Positions 21,703 to 32,052 of a stretch of 64,000 nt of DNA are shown piece by piece. The DNA is taken from contig VGUJ01000004.1 in the NCBI GenBank assembly GCA_016874235.1, forward strand, positions 72,425-136,424, in the 5' to 3' direction. This DNA is from Gammaproteobacteria bacterium. Its GTDB lineage: Bacteria; Pseudomonadota; Gammaproteobacteria; Steroidobacterales; Steroidobacteraceae. The position numbers and the translations under genes were made by a program. How positions within the stretch are numbered: the first letter of the stretch is position 1; every line of letters starts with the position of its first letter. The notes under the pieces were generated by a model. That model searched no databases. It saw only the letters and a list, made by a program, of their open reading frames with translations, and had not been told where the DNA came from.

Positions 21703-22724
21703 GATCCGTCTCCCTCGCGCGCCTCGTAAGCCTGCACGATACGCTGCACCAGCGGATGGCGTACGACGTCACGCGCCTCGAAGAACTGGAAGCCGACCCC
21801 CTGCACAGACCGTAGTACTTCGAGCACATGGCGCAGGCCCGAGAGTTTGCCTGCGGGTAGGTCGGTTTGTGTCACATCACCCGTCACGACGGCGCGAGAG
21901 CCGAATCCGATGCGAGTGAGGAACATCTTCATTTGCTCGACGGTGGTGTTCTGCGCCTCATCGAGAATGATGAACGAGTCGTTGAGAGACCGACCGCGCA
22001 TGAACGCAAGCGGCGCCACTTCGATGACATTACGCTCGATGAGTTTGGCGACTCGATCAAAGCCCATCATTTCGTAGAGGGCGTCGTACATCGGGCGAAG
22101 ATAAGGATCGACCTTCTGGGTGAGATCGCCCGGCAAGAAACCGAGACGCTCGCCCGCTTCCACGGCAGGACGGACGAGGACGATACGCCGCACTCGGTCA
22201 GACTGCATCGCCTCAACGGCACACGCGACGGCGAGATAGGTTTTTCCGGTGCCCGCTGGGCCCACTCCGAAGGTGAGATCGTTACGGCGAATACGTCGCA
22301 GATACTCACGCTGATTGGGACCCCGAGCTCGGATGGTGCCTCGCAAGGTACGCAGTCCCATCTCGGCATCGTCAAGATCGTCGGCGCTCGAGGCGTCGGC
22401 GACTCCTGACGCATGACCTGCCTCGCCACGGACACTTCCTGGCGCAGGCACCACATCGTGATCGCGAAGTGCTAGATGGACGGTCTCAGGCGTCACGTCC
22501 TCGGTACGACTCAATCTGAACAGCTCGCGCAGTAACGACTCGGCGGCTGTTGCTTTGTCGCCTTGAATGCGGAATGCACTGCCACGACGACGCACCTCGA
22601 CACCGAGTCGCGATTCGATGAGCCGCAGGTTTTCGTCGAGCGGGCCGCAGAGGTTGGCGAGTCGCTCGTTATCGGGAGGCTCGAGCGTGAACTCGCGCAG
22701 TCCGATGGAAGGAGAGTCAGCCAT
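21699..22724 (-). CDS. ybeZ: PhoH-like ATPase YbeZ
   Basis: The 341-residue protein starts [20 protein letters not shown]. It has a KH-like N-terminal part, Walker A GPAGTGKT at about residues 155-162, and Walker [10 protein letters not shown]. This is the YbeZ type of PhoH protein, which partners YbeY in RNA metabolism. The ATG at 22724 overlaps the miaB stop by 8 bp. A longer open frame runs back inside miaB in another frame and is not genuine. Confidence 0.94.
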   Translation of the reverse strand: MADSPSIGLREFTLEPPDNERLANLCGPLDENLRLIESRLGVEVRRRGSAFRIQGDKATAAESLLRELFRLSRTEDVTPETVHLALRDHDVVPAPGSVRGEAGHASGVADASSADDLDDAEMGLRTLRGTIRARGPNQREYLRRIRRNDLTFGVGPAGTGKTYLAVACAVEAMQSDRVRRIVLVRPAVEAGERLGFLPGDLTQKVDPYLRPMYDALYEMMGFDRVAKLIERNVIEVAPLAFMRGRSLNDSFIILDEAQNTTVEQMKMFLTRIGFGSRAVVTGDVTQTDLPAGKLSGLRHVLEVLRSVQGVGFQFFEARDVVRHPLVQRIVQAYEAREGDGS

Positions 22725-24078
22725 GGGCGCGCTCGGCCGCAACGAGTCGTCCGCGCAGCGAGTGAGGCCGTGCCTCGGTGATCTCGACATCGGCGAAACA
22801 ACCGATGAGACGGGAAGGCCCCGGAAAGTTGACCCAACGATTGTCTTCAGTGCGGCCCGCAAGTTCTGACTCGTCTTTACGCGAGGGGCGCTCGATGAGC
22901 AGCCGCTGCACTGAGCCGACGAGCGATGCGCTGCGCGCACGAGCATTCTCTTCGAGGAGCGCCTGCAGCCGCATGAGACGCGCCTGTTTTTCTTCGTGCA
23001 GCACATCGTCGGGGAGCGAGGCAGCAGGCGTCCCGGGTCGACGGCTGTAGAGAAAGCTGAAGGATTGATCGATGTTGAGATCGCGCACGAGGGCCATCGT
23101 GGCTTCGAAATCGCGATCAGTCTCACCCGGAAATCCGACGATGAAGTCGGAGGTCACGGAGATGGTCGGTCTCACTTCACGGAGTTTACGGATACTTGCC
23201 TTGAACTCGAGCGCCGTATACCCGCGCTTCATGAGGGCGAGGACGCGATCGGAGCCCGACTGCACTGGGAGATGCAGATGATTGGCGAGTTTAGGGATGC
23301 TGGCATACGCCTCGATGAGACTATCGTCGAACTCGAGCGGGTGCGACGTGGTGAAGCGGATGCGCTCGACACCCTCGATGGCCGCCACGTGATGAAGCAA
23401 GGTCGCAAGATCGACGAGCGCGCCGTCGGACATGGCCCCTCGATACGCGTTCACGTTTTGACCCAGCAACGTGATTTCGCGAACGCCTTGCGCTGCGAGC
23501 TTGGCGACTTCTTCGATGACGGAATCGAGCGGACGACTGATTTCGTCGCCTCGCGTGTACGGTACGACACAAAAGCTGCAGTACTTGCTGCAACCTTCCA
23601 TGATCGAAACGAAAGCGGTGGGACCCTCCGCGCGTGGCGCGGGAAGGTGATCGAATTTTTCGATCTCAGGGAAGCTCACATCGACCACCGCGCGCCCCTG
23701 CTGGCGCAGCTCGGAGATCATCTGCGGTAAACGATGCACGGTTTGTGGACCGAAGACGAGATCGACTTGAGGCGCCGCCTTGACGAGTTGATCTCCCTCT
23801 TGGCTTGCGACACACCCTCCGACGCCAATGATGACGTTCGGACGCAAATCTTTGATTTGCTTCCACTCGCCGAGCAAAGAAAAAACTTTGGACTCGGCTT
23901 TCTCGCGAACTGAGCAGGTGTTGACGAGCAGGACGTCGGCCTCTGCCGGGTTATCCGTAGCTTGCATGCCTGAACTGGCTGCGAGTACGTCGCCCATTCG
24001 GGCAGAGTCGTACTCGTTCATCTGACAACCGTAGGTCTTGATGTAGTACCGCGCGGTCGGAGGTCTGGAATCGTCCAT
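22717..24078 (-). CDS. miaB: tRNA-2-methylthio-N6-dimethylallyladenosine synthase MiaB
   Basis: The 453-residue protein has the UPF0004 domain with Cys18, Cys55 and Cys89. The radical-SAM CxxxCxxC follows at Cys163, Cys167 and Cys170 ([17 protein letters not shown]), then a C-terminal TRAM domain. MiaB inserts the methylthio group into i6A37 of tRNAs reading UNN codons. It follows ssb by 32 bp and heads the ybeZ-ybeY-corC-lnt run. Confidence 0.96.
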   Translation of the reverse strand: MDDSRPPTARYYIKTYGCQMNEYDSARMGDVLAASSGMQATDNPAEADVLLVNTCSVREKAESKVFSLLGEWKQIKDLRPNVIIGVGGCVASQEGDQLVKAAPQVDLVFGPQTVHRLPQMISELRQQGRAVVDVSFPEIEKFDHLPAPRAEGPTAFVSIMEGCSKYCSFCVVPYTRGDEISRPLDSVIEEVAKLAAQGVREITLLGQNVNAYRGAMSDGALVDLATLLHHVAAIEGVERIRFTTSHPLEFDDSLIEAYASIPKLANHLHLPVQSGSDRVLALMKRGYTALEFKASIRKLREVRPTISVTSDFIVGFPGETDRDFEATMALVRDLNIDQSFSFLYSRRPGTPAASLPDDVLHEEKQARLMRLQALLEENARARSASLVGSVQRLLIERPSRKDESELAGRTEDNRWVNFPGPSRLIGCFADVEITEARPHSLRGRLVAAERAHG

Positions 24079-24110
24079 GAGTCAGGCGTTCAGAGGTCGG
24101 AGCGAGGGGC

Positions 24111-24566
24111 TCAGAAAGGAATATCGTCGTCGAAGTCGTCTTTTTCGGTGCTGCTGCGAACGGGCTCGCCATCGGACTCGCCACCCGATGCACGACCACC
24201 GGAGGCACGACCCTCGCCACCCATGCCGCGACCGCCGCCGAGCATCTGCATTTCGTTGGCGACGATTTCGGTGGTGTAGCGATCGTTACCGTTTTTGTCT
24301 TGCCACTTGCGGGTGCGAAGGCGGCCTTCGATGTAGACCTGCGAACCCTTGCGCAGGTATTCGCCGGCGATTTCGGCGAGACGGCCGAACATGGCGACGC
24401 TGTGCCACTCGGTCTGCTCTTTCATTTCGCCGGACTGTTTGTCTTTCCAGCTCTCGGAGGTGGCGATGCGGAGGTTGCAGACCGTCATACCCGAGGGCAT
24501 GGCCTTGGTGTCCGGGTCTTGCCCGAGGTTGCCGACGATGATGACTTTGTTGATGCCACGCGCCAT
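24111..24566 (-). CDS. ssb: Single-stranded DNA-binding protein
   Basis: The 151-residue protein begins [20 protein letters not shown], has the OB-fold pattern ([28 protein letters not shown]), a Gly/Arg-rich linker, and the acidic C-terminal tip DFDDDIPF that binds partner proteins. The ATG at 24566 is preceded by GGAAGGG. It is divergent from uvrA across 232 bp, a common arrangement. A TAGAAT -10-like hexamer lies at 24677-24682 on this strand, but I see no good -35. Confidence 0.96.
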   Translation of the reverse strand: MARGINKVIIVGNLGQDPDTKAMPSGMTVCNLRIATSESWKDKQSGEMKEQTEWHSVAMFGRLAEIAGEYLRKGSQVYIEGRLRTRKWQDKNGNDRYTTEIVANEMQMLGGGRGMGGEGRASGGRASGGESDGEPVRSSTEKDDFDDDIPF

Positions 24567-24798
24567 GTTGAACCCTTCCGTTGAGCGGGCCCCTCGGACC
24601 GGCACACTCCCAGGACCCCAAGTGTTTCGGGGCGATGGGCGGGCGGGAGGTCGAAGGGCGGTGAAAACGAGCGCTCATTCTAATCGCCCCCCGCCCCCAC
24701 TGCATCGCGAAAATCGCCCGGACCGGCCTAGAAACCCCTTTCGAGGGCCCCCCTCAGGGTTACACTAACCGGCTGTTTTTCTTGATTAATGCCCGCCC
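24567..24798. promoter_or_regulatory. Divergent ssb/uvrA control region
   Basis: The 232-bp gap must contain both promoters. On the minus strand TAGAAT (24677-24682) may be the ssb -10. On the plus strand TACACT in the ggttacactaacc segment may be the uvrA -10. I looked for CTGT-N8-ACAG and found no canonical LexA box, which is notable for two genes that are SOS-controlled in E. coli. Confidence 0.4.
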
Positions 24799-27645
24799 AT
24801 GCAACCGATTCGGATACGCGGCGCCCGCACCCACAATCTGCGCAACCTCGATCTCGACATCCCTCGGGACCGGTTGGTCGTGGTGACGGGGCTGTCGGGG
24901 TCGGGCAAGTCGTCTCTCGCTTTCGACACGCTGTATGCCGAGGGCCAGCGGCGGTATGTCGAATCGCTGTCGGCCTACGCCCGTCAGTTCTTGTCCATGA
25001 TGGACAAGCCCGACGTCGATCACATTGAGGGCCTGTCTCCGGCCATCGCCATCGAGCAGAAAGCAGCCTCTCACAACCCGCGATCGACCGTCGGTACGGT
25101 CACCGAAATTTACGATTACCTGAGGTTGTTGTTCGCTCGCGCGGGACTCCCACGCTGCCCCGATCACGACATTGCACTCGAAGCGCAGACGGTCAGCCAG
25201 ATGGTTGATCAGGTGATGCGTCTTGGCGAAGGCACCGCGGTTCTCGTGTTGGCGCCGCTCGTGCAGCAACGCAAGGGAGATCACGAGACGGTGTTACGTG
25301 ATCTTCAATCGCAAGGCTTCGTGCGCGCACGGATCAATGGTTCGGTCGTCGAACTCGAGCAAGCTCCCAAACTCGATCCGCGACGCAAGCACGACATCGA
25401 GGCCGTGGTCGATCGACTGCGCGTCAGGCCTGACGCCACTCAACGCCTCGCTGAATCCTTCGAGACTGCGCTGCGACTCTCCGAGGGCACCGTGCGCGTC
25501 GAGCCCATGGATGTCTCCGTGGATGCGAAAGCCAGTTCCGCGACGAGTCTGCTGTTCTCGAACCGCCATGCCTGCTCGAAATGCGGCTATGGCGTACCGC
25601 TGCTCGAACCGAAGATGTTCAGCTTCAATAGCCCTGCAGGTGCCTGCGAATCCTGTGACGGACTCGGGCAGCAAGAATTCTTTGATCCGACGCGTGTCGT
25701 CGCATTTCCGCATCTGTCGCTCGCGGGCGGTGCGGTGCGCGGCTGGGATCGGCATAACGCCCACTATCTTCAGCTCATCAGCACCCTCGCACAGCACTAC
25801 GGTTTCGATATCGAAGAGCCATGGCAAGAACTACCGGAGAAAGTCCGAAACATCTTGCTGTACGGCAGCGGCGAAGAAGAAATCGAATTTCTTTATCCCC
25901 TTGCAAAAGGTCGACTCACGAAGCGAAGACATCCATTCGAGGGGATGCTGCGAAACATAGAGAGGCGCTATCGGGAAACAGACTCGCCTGCGGTACGCGA
26001 AGAACTCTCTCGCTATCAGGGATGGAGACCCTGCCCAGACTGCAGCGGCTGCCGCCTCAACAAGACGGCGCGCCATGTCTTCGTCGCGGGACGGTCACTT
26101 CCCGAGATCGCTCGGTTTCCGGTCGACGACGCTGCGAGATTCTTTGAAACGATGGAGCTTCCAGGCTGGCGCGGCGAGGTCGCCGGGAAAGTCGCTCGAG
26201 AAGTACTCGATCGATTGCGCTTTCTGGTCGATGTAGGCCTCGGCTATCTCACGCTCGATCGCGGCGCGGACTCGCTCTCGGGGGGCGAAGCACAGCGAAT
26301 CAGGCTTGCGAGTCAGATCGGCTCAGGCCTCACGGGCGTGATGTACATCCTCGATGAACCGTCGATCGGTTTGCATCAGCGTGACAATTCCCGTCTTCTG
26401 GCGACGCTACATCGTCTGCGCGATCTCGGTAACACCGTCATCGTGGTCGAACACGATGAAGAAGCCATCCTATCCGCGGATCACGTGATCGACCTGGGGC
26501 CGGGCGCGGGTGTACACGGTGGGATGATCGTCGCGCAGGGTACGCCGTCCGATGTTCGCGGCAGCCCCGACTCGCTGACGGGCCGCTATTTGTCGGGCAA
26601 GCTGACCATTGCCGTCCCGCCCATGCGGACGCCCAGGCAGTCGTCGCGCGTGTTACGTCTGCTCGGCGCATCGGGTAATAACCTCAAGAATCTCGACGTG
26701 GAGATTCCGATCGGACTACTCACTTGCGTCACCGGCGTCTCAGGCTCCGGAAAAAGCACACTCATCAATGACACATTGTTACGCCGTGCAATCGCCGAAC
26801 TCGGGGGCGGACCGAACGATGCGGCGCCCTGCCGAGCCTTACAGGGGCTCGAACATATCGATCGGGTGATCGACATCGACCAAAGTCCGCTCGGTCGCAC
26901 GCCTCGCTCCAACCCGGCAACCTACACCGGCGTCTTCACGGGTCTGCGCGAGCTGTTCGCGCAAGTGCCGGAAGCGCGCAGCCGTGGTTACGACGCGGGT
27001 CGCTTCAGCTTCAATGTCAAAGGGGGGCGCTGCGAGGCCTGTCAGGGCGATGGCGTAATGCGCGTTGAAATGCACTTCCTGCCGGATGTGTACGTGCCCT
27101 GTGATGTCTGTCGCGGCAAACGCTACAACCGCGAGACGTTGGAAATTCTTTATCGCGGTAAAAGTATCCAAGATGTGTTGGAGATGACCATCGAGGACGC
27201 GGGTCGATTCTTTCAAAATATTCCAGCTGTACAGCCCAAGTTACAAACGCTACTCGATGTGGGCTTGGGCTATTTGCGACTCGGTCAGAACGCGACCACG
27301 CTCTCCGGCGGCGAGGCGCAGCGCGTGAAGCTCGCGCGAGAACTCGCCAAGCGCGCAACGGGTCGCACGTTATACGTGCTGGACGAGCCGACGACGGGTC
27401 TGCATTTCCACGACGTTGCCCAACTGCTCGGGGTGCTGCAACGATTGCGCGACGAAGGGAACACCGTCGTCGTCATCGAGCACAATCTTGATGTCATCAA
27501 GACCGCGGACTGGCTGATCGATCTCGGTCCGGAGGGTGGATCAGCGGGCGGTGAGATCATCGCGATCGGCACGCCTGAAGAGGTCGCGCGCATCGCCGCC
27601 TCACATACCGGGCGCTATCTCGCCCCTTTACTCAAAAAACGCTGA
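24799..27645 (+). CDS. uvrA: Excinuclease ABC subunit A
   Basis: The 948-residue protein has two ABC-type ATPase halves. The first has Walker [10 protein letters not shown] near residue 35 and the signature [16 protein letters not shown] with LDEPSIGLH. The second has GVSGSGKST and [16 protein letters not shown] with LDEPTTGLH. Zinc modules occur at CSKCGY with CESCDG and at CEACQG with CDVCRG. UvrA scans DNA for damage with UvrB in nucleotide excision repair. The length is close to E. coli UvrA (940). Its 3' end overlaps the convergent GNAT gene by 31 bp. Confidence 0.97.
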   Translation: MQPIRIRGARTHNLRNLDLDIPRDRLVVVTGLSGSGKSSLAFDTLYAEGQRRYVESLSAYARQFLSMMDKPDVDHIEGLSPAIAIEQKAASHNPRSTVGTVTEIYDYLRLLFARAGLPRCPDHDIALEAQTVSQMVDQVMRLGEGTAVLVLAPLVQQRKGDHETVLRDLQSQGFVRARINGSVVELEQAPKLDPRRKHDIEAVVDRLRVRPDATQRLAESFETALRLSEGTVRVEPMDVSVDAKASSATSLLFSNRHACSKCGYGVPLLEPKMFSFNSPAGACESCDGLGQQEFFDPTRVVAFPHLSLAGGAVRGWDRHNAHYLQLISTLAQHYGFDIEEPWQELPEKVRNILLYGSGEEEIEFLYPLAKGRLTKRRHPFEGMLRNIERRYRETDSPAVREELSRYQGWRPCPDCSGCRLNKTARHVFVAGRSLPEIARFPVDDAARFFETMELPGWRGEVAGKVAREVLDRLRFLVDVGLGYLTLDRGADSLSGGEAQRIRLASQIGSGLTGVMYILDEPSIGLHQRDNSRLLATLHRLRDLGNTVIVVEHDEEAILSADHVIDLGPGAGVHGGMIVAQGTPSDVRGSPDSLTGRYLSGKLTIAVPPMRTPRQSSRVLRLLGASGNNLKNLDVEIPIGLLTCVTGVSGSGKSTLINDTLLRRAIAELGGGPNDAAPCRALQGLEHIDRVIDIDQSPLGRTPRSNPATYTGVFTGLRELFAQVPEARSRGYDAGRFSFNVKGGRCEACQGDGVMRVEMHFLPDVYVPCDVCRGKRYNRETLEILYRGKSIQDVLEMTIEDAGRFFQNIPAVQPKLQTLLDVGLGYLRLGQNATTLSGGEAQRVKLARELAKRATGRTLYVLDEPTTGLHFHDVAQLLGVLQRLRDEGNTVVVIEHNLDVIKTADWLIDLGPEGGSAGGEIIAIGTPEEVARIAASHTGRYLAPLLKKR

Positions 27646-28094
27646 ACGACTTCACCTCGTTCTCGACGCTCATCGACAGCACCCGGCGCGTATCGACTCG
27701 TCACTCGTCTCCAAAATGCGATGGCACGCGCGTCGCTCGAAAGCGAGCGAACCTCCCAGCGGCCCTCGAATCGATCGAACAACAGACGCGCTGCGGCCGC
27801 ACCAACGCCCAGCGCTCGGTACTCGGGGATGACGTAGAACTCGAGAAGCAGATAAAGAGACGTGGATTCTCGAGTCACCTGACGTTGCAGCACTACGAAT
27901 CCGACAGACTGATCATCCCGCTCGATCGAGAGAATCTCTCGATCCGATTCACTCAACAACGCCGCGGCGCGAGAGACGACCGACGCGAGATCGTCGGCAG
28001 ACGCGCCCATCTCGGAAAGCCAAAGCGTTTGGGCGTGCGCGAACCAGTCGCGCCCGCGAGCGGAATGACGGACGTCACGAAGTACGACAGGCAT
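27615..28094 (-). CDS. GNAT family N-acetyltransferase
   Basis: The 159-residue protein starts [18 protein letters not shown]. It contains the GNAT acetyl-CoA segment in [26 protein letters not shown], with the family's V-x-x-x-x-R-x-x-G/A variation, and a late [12 protein letters not shown] motif like motif B. The substrate is unknown. The ATG at 28094 was preferred over one at 28145 because the latter lies inside a terminator hairpin. The terminator ends only about 18 bp before the chosen start, so expression must depend on readthrough or a very short leader. Confidence 0.78.
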   Translation of the reverse strand: MPVVLRDVRHSARGRDWFAHAQTLWLSEMGASADDLASVVSRAAALLSESDREILSIERDDQSVGFVVLQRQVTRESTSLYLLLEFYVIPEYRALGVGAAAARLLFDRFEGRWEVRSLSSDARAIAFWRRVTSRYAPGAVDERRERGEVVQRFLSKGAR

Positions 28095-28112
28095 GAAAGC
28101 AAGGCACGATAC

Positions 28113-28153
28113 AAAAAAAGAACCCGGGAGATGGCGAGCCATCATCCCGGGTT
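28113..28153 (-). terminator. Intrinsic terminator of the Ala-rich lipoprotein gene
   Basis: Read on the minus strand, a long stem of about 14 bp with one bulge pairs AACCCGGGATGATGG with CCATCTCCCGGGTT (28121-28152). It is followed by TTCTTTTTTT, the classic GC stem plus T-tract. Confidence 0.85.
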
Positions 28154-28158
28154 CGTTT

Positions 28159-28200
28159 GGGAGCTTAACGCTCCCGATCAGTGATTTCCTTGACGGAAAT
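28159..28200 (-). repeat. Two tandem 6-bp hairpins in the 3' UTR of the lipoprotein gene
   Basis: Hairpin one pairs ATTTCC and GGAAAT at 28184-28200 and starts at the stop codon. Hairpin two pairs GGGAGC and GCTCCC at 28159-28175. On the transcribed strand their 5-nt loops are GTCAA and GTTAA. Together with the terminator stem they form three consecutive hairpins in about 80 nt. Confidence 0.75.
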
Positions 28201-28415
28201 TACTGAGCGGCCGGAGCGGCCTCGGCCGGAGCAGCAGCGGCGTCAGCCGGAGCAGCCTCGGCAGGAGCAGCGGCGTCAGCCGGAGCAGCCTCAGGGGCGG
28301 CCTCAGCCGGAGCCTCGGCAGCCGGAGCTTCGGCCGGAGCCTCAGCAGGCTTGCCACCGCAAGCGGTCAGAGCGAACGCGGCCAGAAGGGCGCTAAGAGC
28401 GAGCTTCGTCTTCAT
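28200..28415 (-). CDS. Small Ala/Pro/Glu-rich lipoprotein
   Basis: The 71-residue product has a perfect lipoprotein signal (MKTKLALSALLAAFALTAC, lipobox LTAC). After Cys19 come two Gly, one Lys and then only Ala, Pro, Glu and a few Asp and Gln, in APAEA-like short repeats. It is probably an unstructured lipid-anchored tether or spacer in the periplasm. No function is known. Its own transcript is supported by the strong terminator that follows. Similar small Ala/Pro-rich lipoproteins occur in Xanthomonadales relatives, but I cannot assign orthology. Confidence 0.85.
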   Translation of the reverse strand: MKTKLALSALLAAFALTACGGKPAEAPAEAPAAEAPAEAAPEAAPADAAAPAEAAPADAAAAPAEAAPAAQ

Positions 28416-28643
28416 TTTGAAATTACCCCAAAAAGTAAGAGACAGATGTTAAACAAACAACCTAGCTAGTTTGTCTGGCGACCGAAATCGCGCGGGAATT
28501 GTATAGGCTTTTTACAGGTGTGGGAATGACCTTCCCCTCGCCCGGTGGGTAGCCGGGACCACCTGCTTCAGGACCGTCTGGAGCCGTACAATCCGAAACC
28601 GCCCCCCGCCAAGACCGGGCAAAGCCGTCTTCTTGAGGATCCC
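28416..28643. promoter_or_regulatory. Divergent region lipoprotein / pepQ
   Basis: The part near the lipoprotein gene (28416-28520) is AT-rich and should contain its promoter. On the minus strand a -10-like TATACAAT occurs near 28500, without a clear -35. The half near pepQ is GC-rich and I see no convincing promoter there. Confidence 0.35.
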
Positions 28644-29972
28644 ATGCTCCAAAACGACCTGACCCCGCTCCATGCCGCCCACCTCGCCGAGGTGATCCGA
28701 CGGACCAGCGAGGCACTGTCCCGCAGCGGTTTTGACGGGATCATCCTGCAATCGGGCGAACCCCTCGGACTCTTCCAAGATGACCAGCACTACCCCTTCA
28801 AGGCCCACCCGCCGTTCAAGTGGTGGGTCCCCTTAGCGGAGGCGTCGGGCTCTTTGGTGCATTTTCAGCCCGGCCGCCGCCCCCGGCTTCTGTTCCATGC
28901 TGCAACCGACTTTTGGTACCAGCCCGCTGAGCTGCCGAAAGGAGGGTGGACAGAGCAGTTCGATGTCGTCGTGGCCCACTCCTTAGAGGAGGCGCGTGCC
29001 GCCCTGCCCCGTAATCTCACCAAGACGGCCTGGATCGGTGACGCCCTGGCCGAACTCGGGGCCTGGGGTCTTGCGGCGATCAACCCGCCCGAACTCATCC
29101 GCCACCTCGATTTCGCTCGAGCCCGTAAGACCCCCTATGAAATCGACTGCCTCGCGGAGGCCAACCGGATCGGCGCTCGAGGACATCGGGCAGCACAGCA
29201 GTGCTTCCGAGCAGGCGGGACGGAGTACGAGATCCATCAGGCCTTCGTCGGAGCCTGCGGACAGCGAGAGCACGAGTTACCGTACAACGCGATCGTCGCG
29301 CTCAACGAATCGGCGTCCGTGCTGCACTACCAAGTGCTGCGTCGCGATAAACCCACCAAGCATCGGTCGCTCTTGATCGATGCGGGCGCGAGCTTCGCAG
29401 GCTACGGCAGCGACATCACCCGCACCAGCGTCGCCGATGACGGAGAGTTCTCCGTCCTCGTCTCAAAAATGGACGAATTGCAGCGCGGTCTTTGTGCGCT
29501 CACGAAACCGGGAACGGACTGGCGAGACATTCATGCAGCCGCCGTCGAGCGCATCACCGTGTTGCTGTGCGAATCCGGCGTACTGCGCTGCAGCGCAAGC
29601 GAAGCGCTCGAGTCGGGGGCGTCACGGCTCTTTTTCCCACATGGTATCGGACACCTACTCGGACTGCAGGTTCACGATGTAGGAGGAACGATGGCCGATG
29701 CCGAAGGCGGCACGATATCGAAGCCCCCACGTGATCCGGCACTCCGCCTGACCCGCAAACTCGAACCCGGGTTCGTCGTGACGATGGAGCCCGGCCTCTA
29801 CTTTATCGAGGCGCTGCTCGGCCCTGCGCAATCGGGGCCGCATGCCTCGCGCATCGACTGGTCTCGCGTCGCGGCATTCAAGACTTATGGCGGGATTCGA
29901 ATCGAGGACAATCTCGCGGTCACGGAATCCGGCTGCGACAACCTCACACGAGCGGCTTTCAGCCTCGCCTGA
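28644..29972 (+). CDS. pepQ: Xaa-Pro dipeptidase (prolidase)
   Basis: The 442-residue protein matches PepQ in length (443 in E. coli) and in the pita-bread metal ligands: Asp in LLIDAGASF, Asp in GYGSDITRT, His in FPHGIGHLLGLQVHD, Glu in TMEPGLYF, and Glu in GGIRIEDN. It cleaves dipeptides with C-terminal proline in the cytoplasm and uses two metal ions. The ATG at 28644 gives the normal N terminus. Its stop directly abuts the mscL stop on the other strand. Confidence 0.93.
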   Translation: MLQNDLTPLHAAHLAEVIRRTSEALSRSGFDGIILQSGEPLGLFQDDQHYPFKAHPPFKWWVPLAEASGSLVHFQPGRRPRLLFHAATDFWYQPAELPKGGWTEQFDVVVAHSLEEARAALPRNLTKTAWIGDALAELGAWGLAAINPPELIRHLDFARARKTPYEIDCLAEANRIGARGHRAAQQCFRAGGTEYEIHQAFVGACGQREHELPYNAIVALNESASVLHYQVLRRDKPTKHRSLLIDAGASFAGYGSDITRTSVADDGEFSVLVSKMDELQRGLCALTKPGTDWRDIHAAAVERITVLLCESGVLRCSASEALESGASRLFFPHGIGHLLGLQVHDVGGTMADAEGGTISKPPRDPALRLTRKLEPGFVVTMEPGLYFIEALLGPAQSGPHASRIDWSRVAAFKTYGGIRIEDNLAVTESGCDNLTRAAFSLA

Positions 29973-30371
29973 TCAACGCTGTTTGAGCAGATCGCGGATT
30001 TCTTCGAGCAGCACTTCGCTGCGCGGGGGCGGCGCAGCCACGGCCGCGGGAGCAGGCTCTGGCCGATTGAGGCGGTTGATCGCCTTGATCGCGAGAAATA
30101 GCGCCATGGCGATGATGGTGAAGTCGAACAAGGTCTGCAGGAGGGCGCCCCACCTCAAGATGATTTCGCTTCCGTCCGGCCCAACGCCGAGTGAGGTCCC
30201 GAGCTGATCGAACGATACGCTGCCCGCTGCCTTGCCGAGTAAGGGCATCATCACATCGCCCACCAACGAGGACACGATCTTGCCGAATGCGGCACCGATC
30301 ACGACACCCACCGCGAGGTCGATGACGTTACCCCGCATCGCGAATTCACGAAATTCTTTGAGAATGCTCAT
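29973..30371 (-). CDS. mscL: Large-conductance mechanosensitive channel
   Basis: The 132-residue protein starts MSILKEFREFAMRGNVIDLAVGV, the conserved N-terminal amphipathic helix and TM1. It has TM2 around LFDFTIIAMALFLAIKAIN and a C-terminal helix preceded by a Pro/Ala linker (EPAPAAVAAPPP). MscL opens on membrane tension and releases solutes during hypo-osmotic shock. The ATG at 30371 follows a GGGAGG element. Confidence 0.96.
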   Translation of the reverse strand: MSILKEFREFAMRGNVIDLAVGVVIGAAFGKIVSSLVGDVMMPLLGKAAGSVSFDQLGTSLGVGPDGSEIILRWGALLQTLFDFTIIAMALFLAIKAINRLNRPEPAPAAVAAPPPRSEVLLEEIRDLLKQR

Positions 30372-30390
30372 TACCGCCTCCCAGAAACAC

Positions 30391-30473
30391 GAAGACCGAC
30401 GTCCAGGATGGGCGTCGGTCTTCAATGATTAGCAGGCTTGGCGGTCTCCCCGCAACACCGGAGTGCCGGGGAG
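30391..30473 (-). terminator. Two hairpins downstream of rplQ (end of the ribosomal superoperon)
   Basis: One perfect 11-bp stem pairs GAAGACCGACG and CGTCGGTCTTC (30391-30423). A second pairs CTCCCCG and CGGGGAG (30446-30473), with an inner CAC/GTG helix. On the minus strand the first stem is followed by tgtttctgg, a weak T-tract. They probably end the rplQ transcript before mscL, perhaps leakily. Confidence 0.6.
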
Positions 30474-30499
30474 GTATCCCGCAGAGCGGAGTCTTACGG

Positions 30500-30961
30500 T
30501 CAGGCGGCGGCCTTGCGAGCGCGCGGCTTGGCAGCCGACTTCGACTTGGCCTTCTTCTTGGTGCTCTTGCCCTCAGTCGCGTCATCCGTCGCGGCAGGTG
30601 CAGCGGCCTGATCCACCAACTGCATGAGTGCCATCGGCGCGGAGTCTCCAGCGCGCGGCATCATACGAAGGATGCGCGTGTAGCCACCGGCACGAGCCTT
30701 GAAGCGCGGACCCAGATCGCCAAACAGTTTTTCGACGACTGCGGTGTCGCGAAGACGCGCGAACGCCAAACGGCGACGCGCCTCGCTGTCGGTCTTGGCG
30801 AGCGTGATGAGCGGTTCGACCACTCGACGCAGCTCCTTGGCCTTCGGCAACGTGGTGCGGATTGTCTCGTAACGCAACAGCGCAACGCTCATGTTGCGCA
30901 TCAGCGCATGGCGATGCGGAGCATTTCGCGACAGTTGCCGCCCTGAAAGTCGATGACGCAT
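30500..30961 (-). CDS. rplQ: 50S ribosomal protein L17
   Basis: The 153-residue protein begins [23 protein letters not shown], a clear L17 start, and the core ends near residue 115. E. coli L17 has 127 residues. The extra is a C-terminal Lys/Ala/Ser-rich tail (from about residue 130), probably disordered and RNA-contacting. It is the last gene of the alpha operon, 52 bp after rpoA, and is followed by two hairpins. Confidence 0.96.
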   Translation of the reverse strand: MRHRLSGRQLSRNAPHRHALMRNMSVALLRYETIRTTLPKAKELRRVVEPLITLAKTDSEARRRLAFARLRDTAVVEKLFGDLGPRFKARAGGYTRILRMMPRAGDSAPMALMQLVDQAAAPAATDDATEGKSTKKKAKSKSAAKPRARKAAA

Positions 30962-31013
30962 AAAAAAACCTCGATGAATCAGTCGTGGGAAGCCGTCAAC
31001 CGGCTACCCTCGA

Positions 31014-32024
31014 TCACATCAAACCGCTACCGCGATCTTCCTCATGGCGCAGACCCGACGGCGGCCAGCCATCGAGACGCATGCCGAGCATCAGGCCGTG
31101 GCTCTGCAGCACTTCCTTGATCTCGGTGAGCGACTTCTTACCCAGATTCGGCGTACGCAGCAGCTCAACTTCAGTGCGCTGCACGAGATCGCCGATGTAA
31201 TGGATGTTCTCCGCCTTGAGACAGTTGGCGCTGCGAACCGTGAGCTCCAGCTCGTCGACCGGACGCAACAAGATTGGATCGAACTGCGCAGCCTCAGACT
31301 TGCCGGCGCCCTCCTCCTCACCCTGCAGGTCGACGAACACGGACAGCTGATCTTTGAGGATGCTGCCGGCACGACGAATCGCCTCTTCGGCGTCGATCGT
31401 TCCGTTCGTCTCGATGTCGAGAATGAGCTTGTCGAGATCGGTGCGCTGCTCGACACGAGCCGCATCCACCGAATAGGTGACGCGACGGATCGGGCTGAAC
31501 GACGCATCGAGCTGCAGGCGGCCGATGGGACGAGTCGCCTCGTCGAAAGCGACGCGCTGCGCAGCCGGACGATAACCACGTCCACGCTCGACGCGCAGCA
31601 CCATGTTGAGCTCGCCCGCCTTGGTCAGGTTTGCGATGACGAGTTCGGGGTTCACCACCTCGACATCGTGATCGGTCTGGATGTCACCCGCGGTGACCGG
31701 TCCCGGACCCTTCTTGGACAGGCGCAGCTCAGCCGAATCGCGGCTGTGCATACGAATTGCCACCTGCTTGAGGTTGAGAAGGATGTCGACGACGTCCTCC
31801 TGAACACCCTCGATGCTGGTGTACTCGTGAAGCACACCCTCGATCTCTGCTTCGGTGATTGCAGCACCGGGCATTGACGAGAGCAGCACACGACGCAGTG
31901 CGTTGCCGAGCGTATGGCCGAAGCCTCGCTCGAACGGCTCGATGACGACGCGCGCCTGACGCGGCGCCAAGGGACTCACCTTGACGACACGCGGCTTGAG
32001 GAATTCGCTAACGGATCCTTGCAT
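31014..32024 (-). CDS. rpoA: RNA polymerase alpha subunit
   Basis: The 336-residue protein begins [16 protein letters not shown]. The N-terminal dimerisation domain contains [23 protein letters not shown] linker leads to a C-terminal domain with [38 protein letters not shown], which binds UP elements and activators. The ATG at 32024 was chosen because the codon two positions earlier is TTG and an AGGAG-type element precedes. It sits 28 bp after rpsD and 52 bp before rplQ. Confidence 0.97.
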   Translation of the reverse strand: MQGSVSEFLKPRVVKVSPLAPRQARVVIEPFERGFGHTLGNALRRVLLSSMPGAAITEAEIEGVLHEYTSIEGVQEDVVDILLNLKQVAIRMHSRDSAELRLSKKGPGPVTAGDIQTDHDVEVVNPELVIANLTKAGELNMVLRVERGRGYRPAAQRVAFDEATRPIGRLQLDASFSPIRRVTYSVDAARVEQRTDLDKLILDIETNGTIDAEEAIRRAGSILKDQLSVFVDLQGEEEGAGKSEAAQFDPILLRPVDELELTVRSANCLKAENIHYIGDLVQRTEVELLRTPNLGKKSLTEIKEVLQSHGLMLGMRLDGWPPSGLRHEEDRGSGLM

Positions 32025-32052
32025 ATTCAAACCCTCTCTCCTGTCCCGAGCA

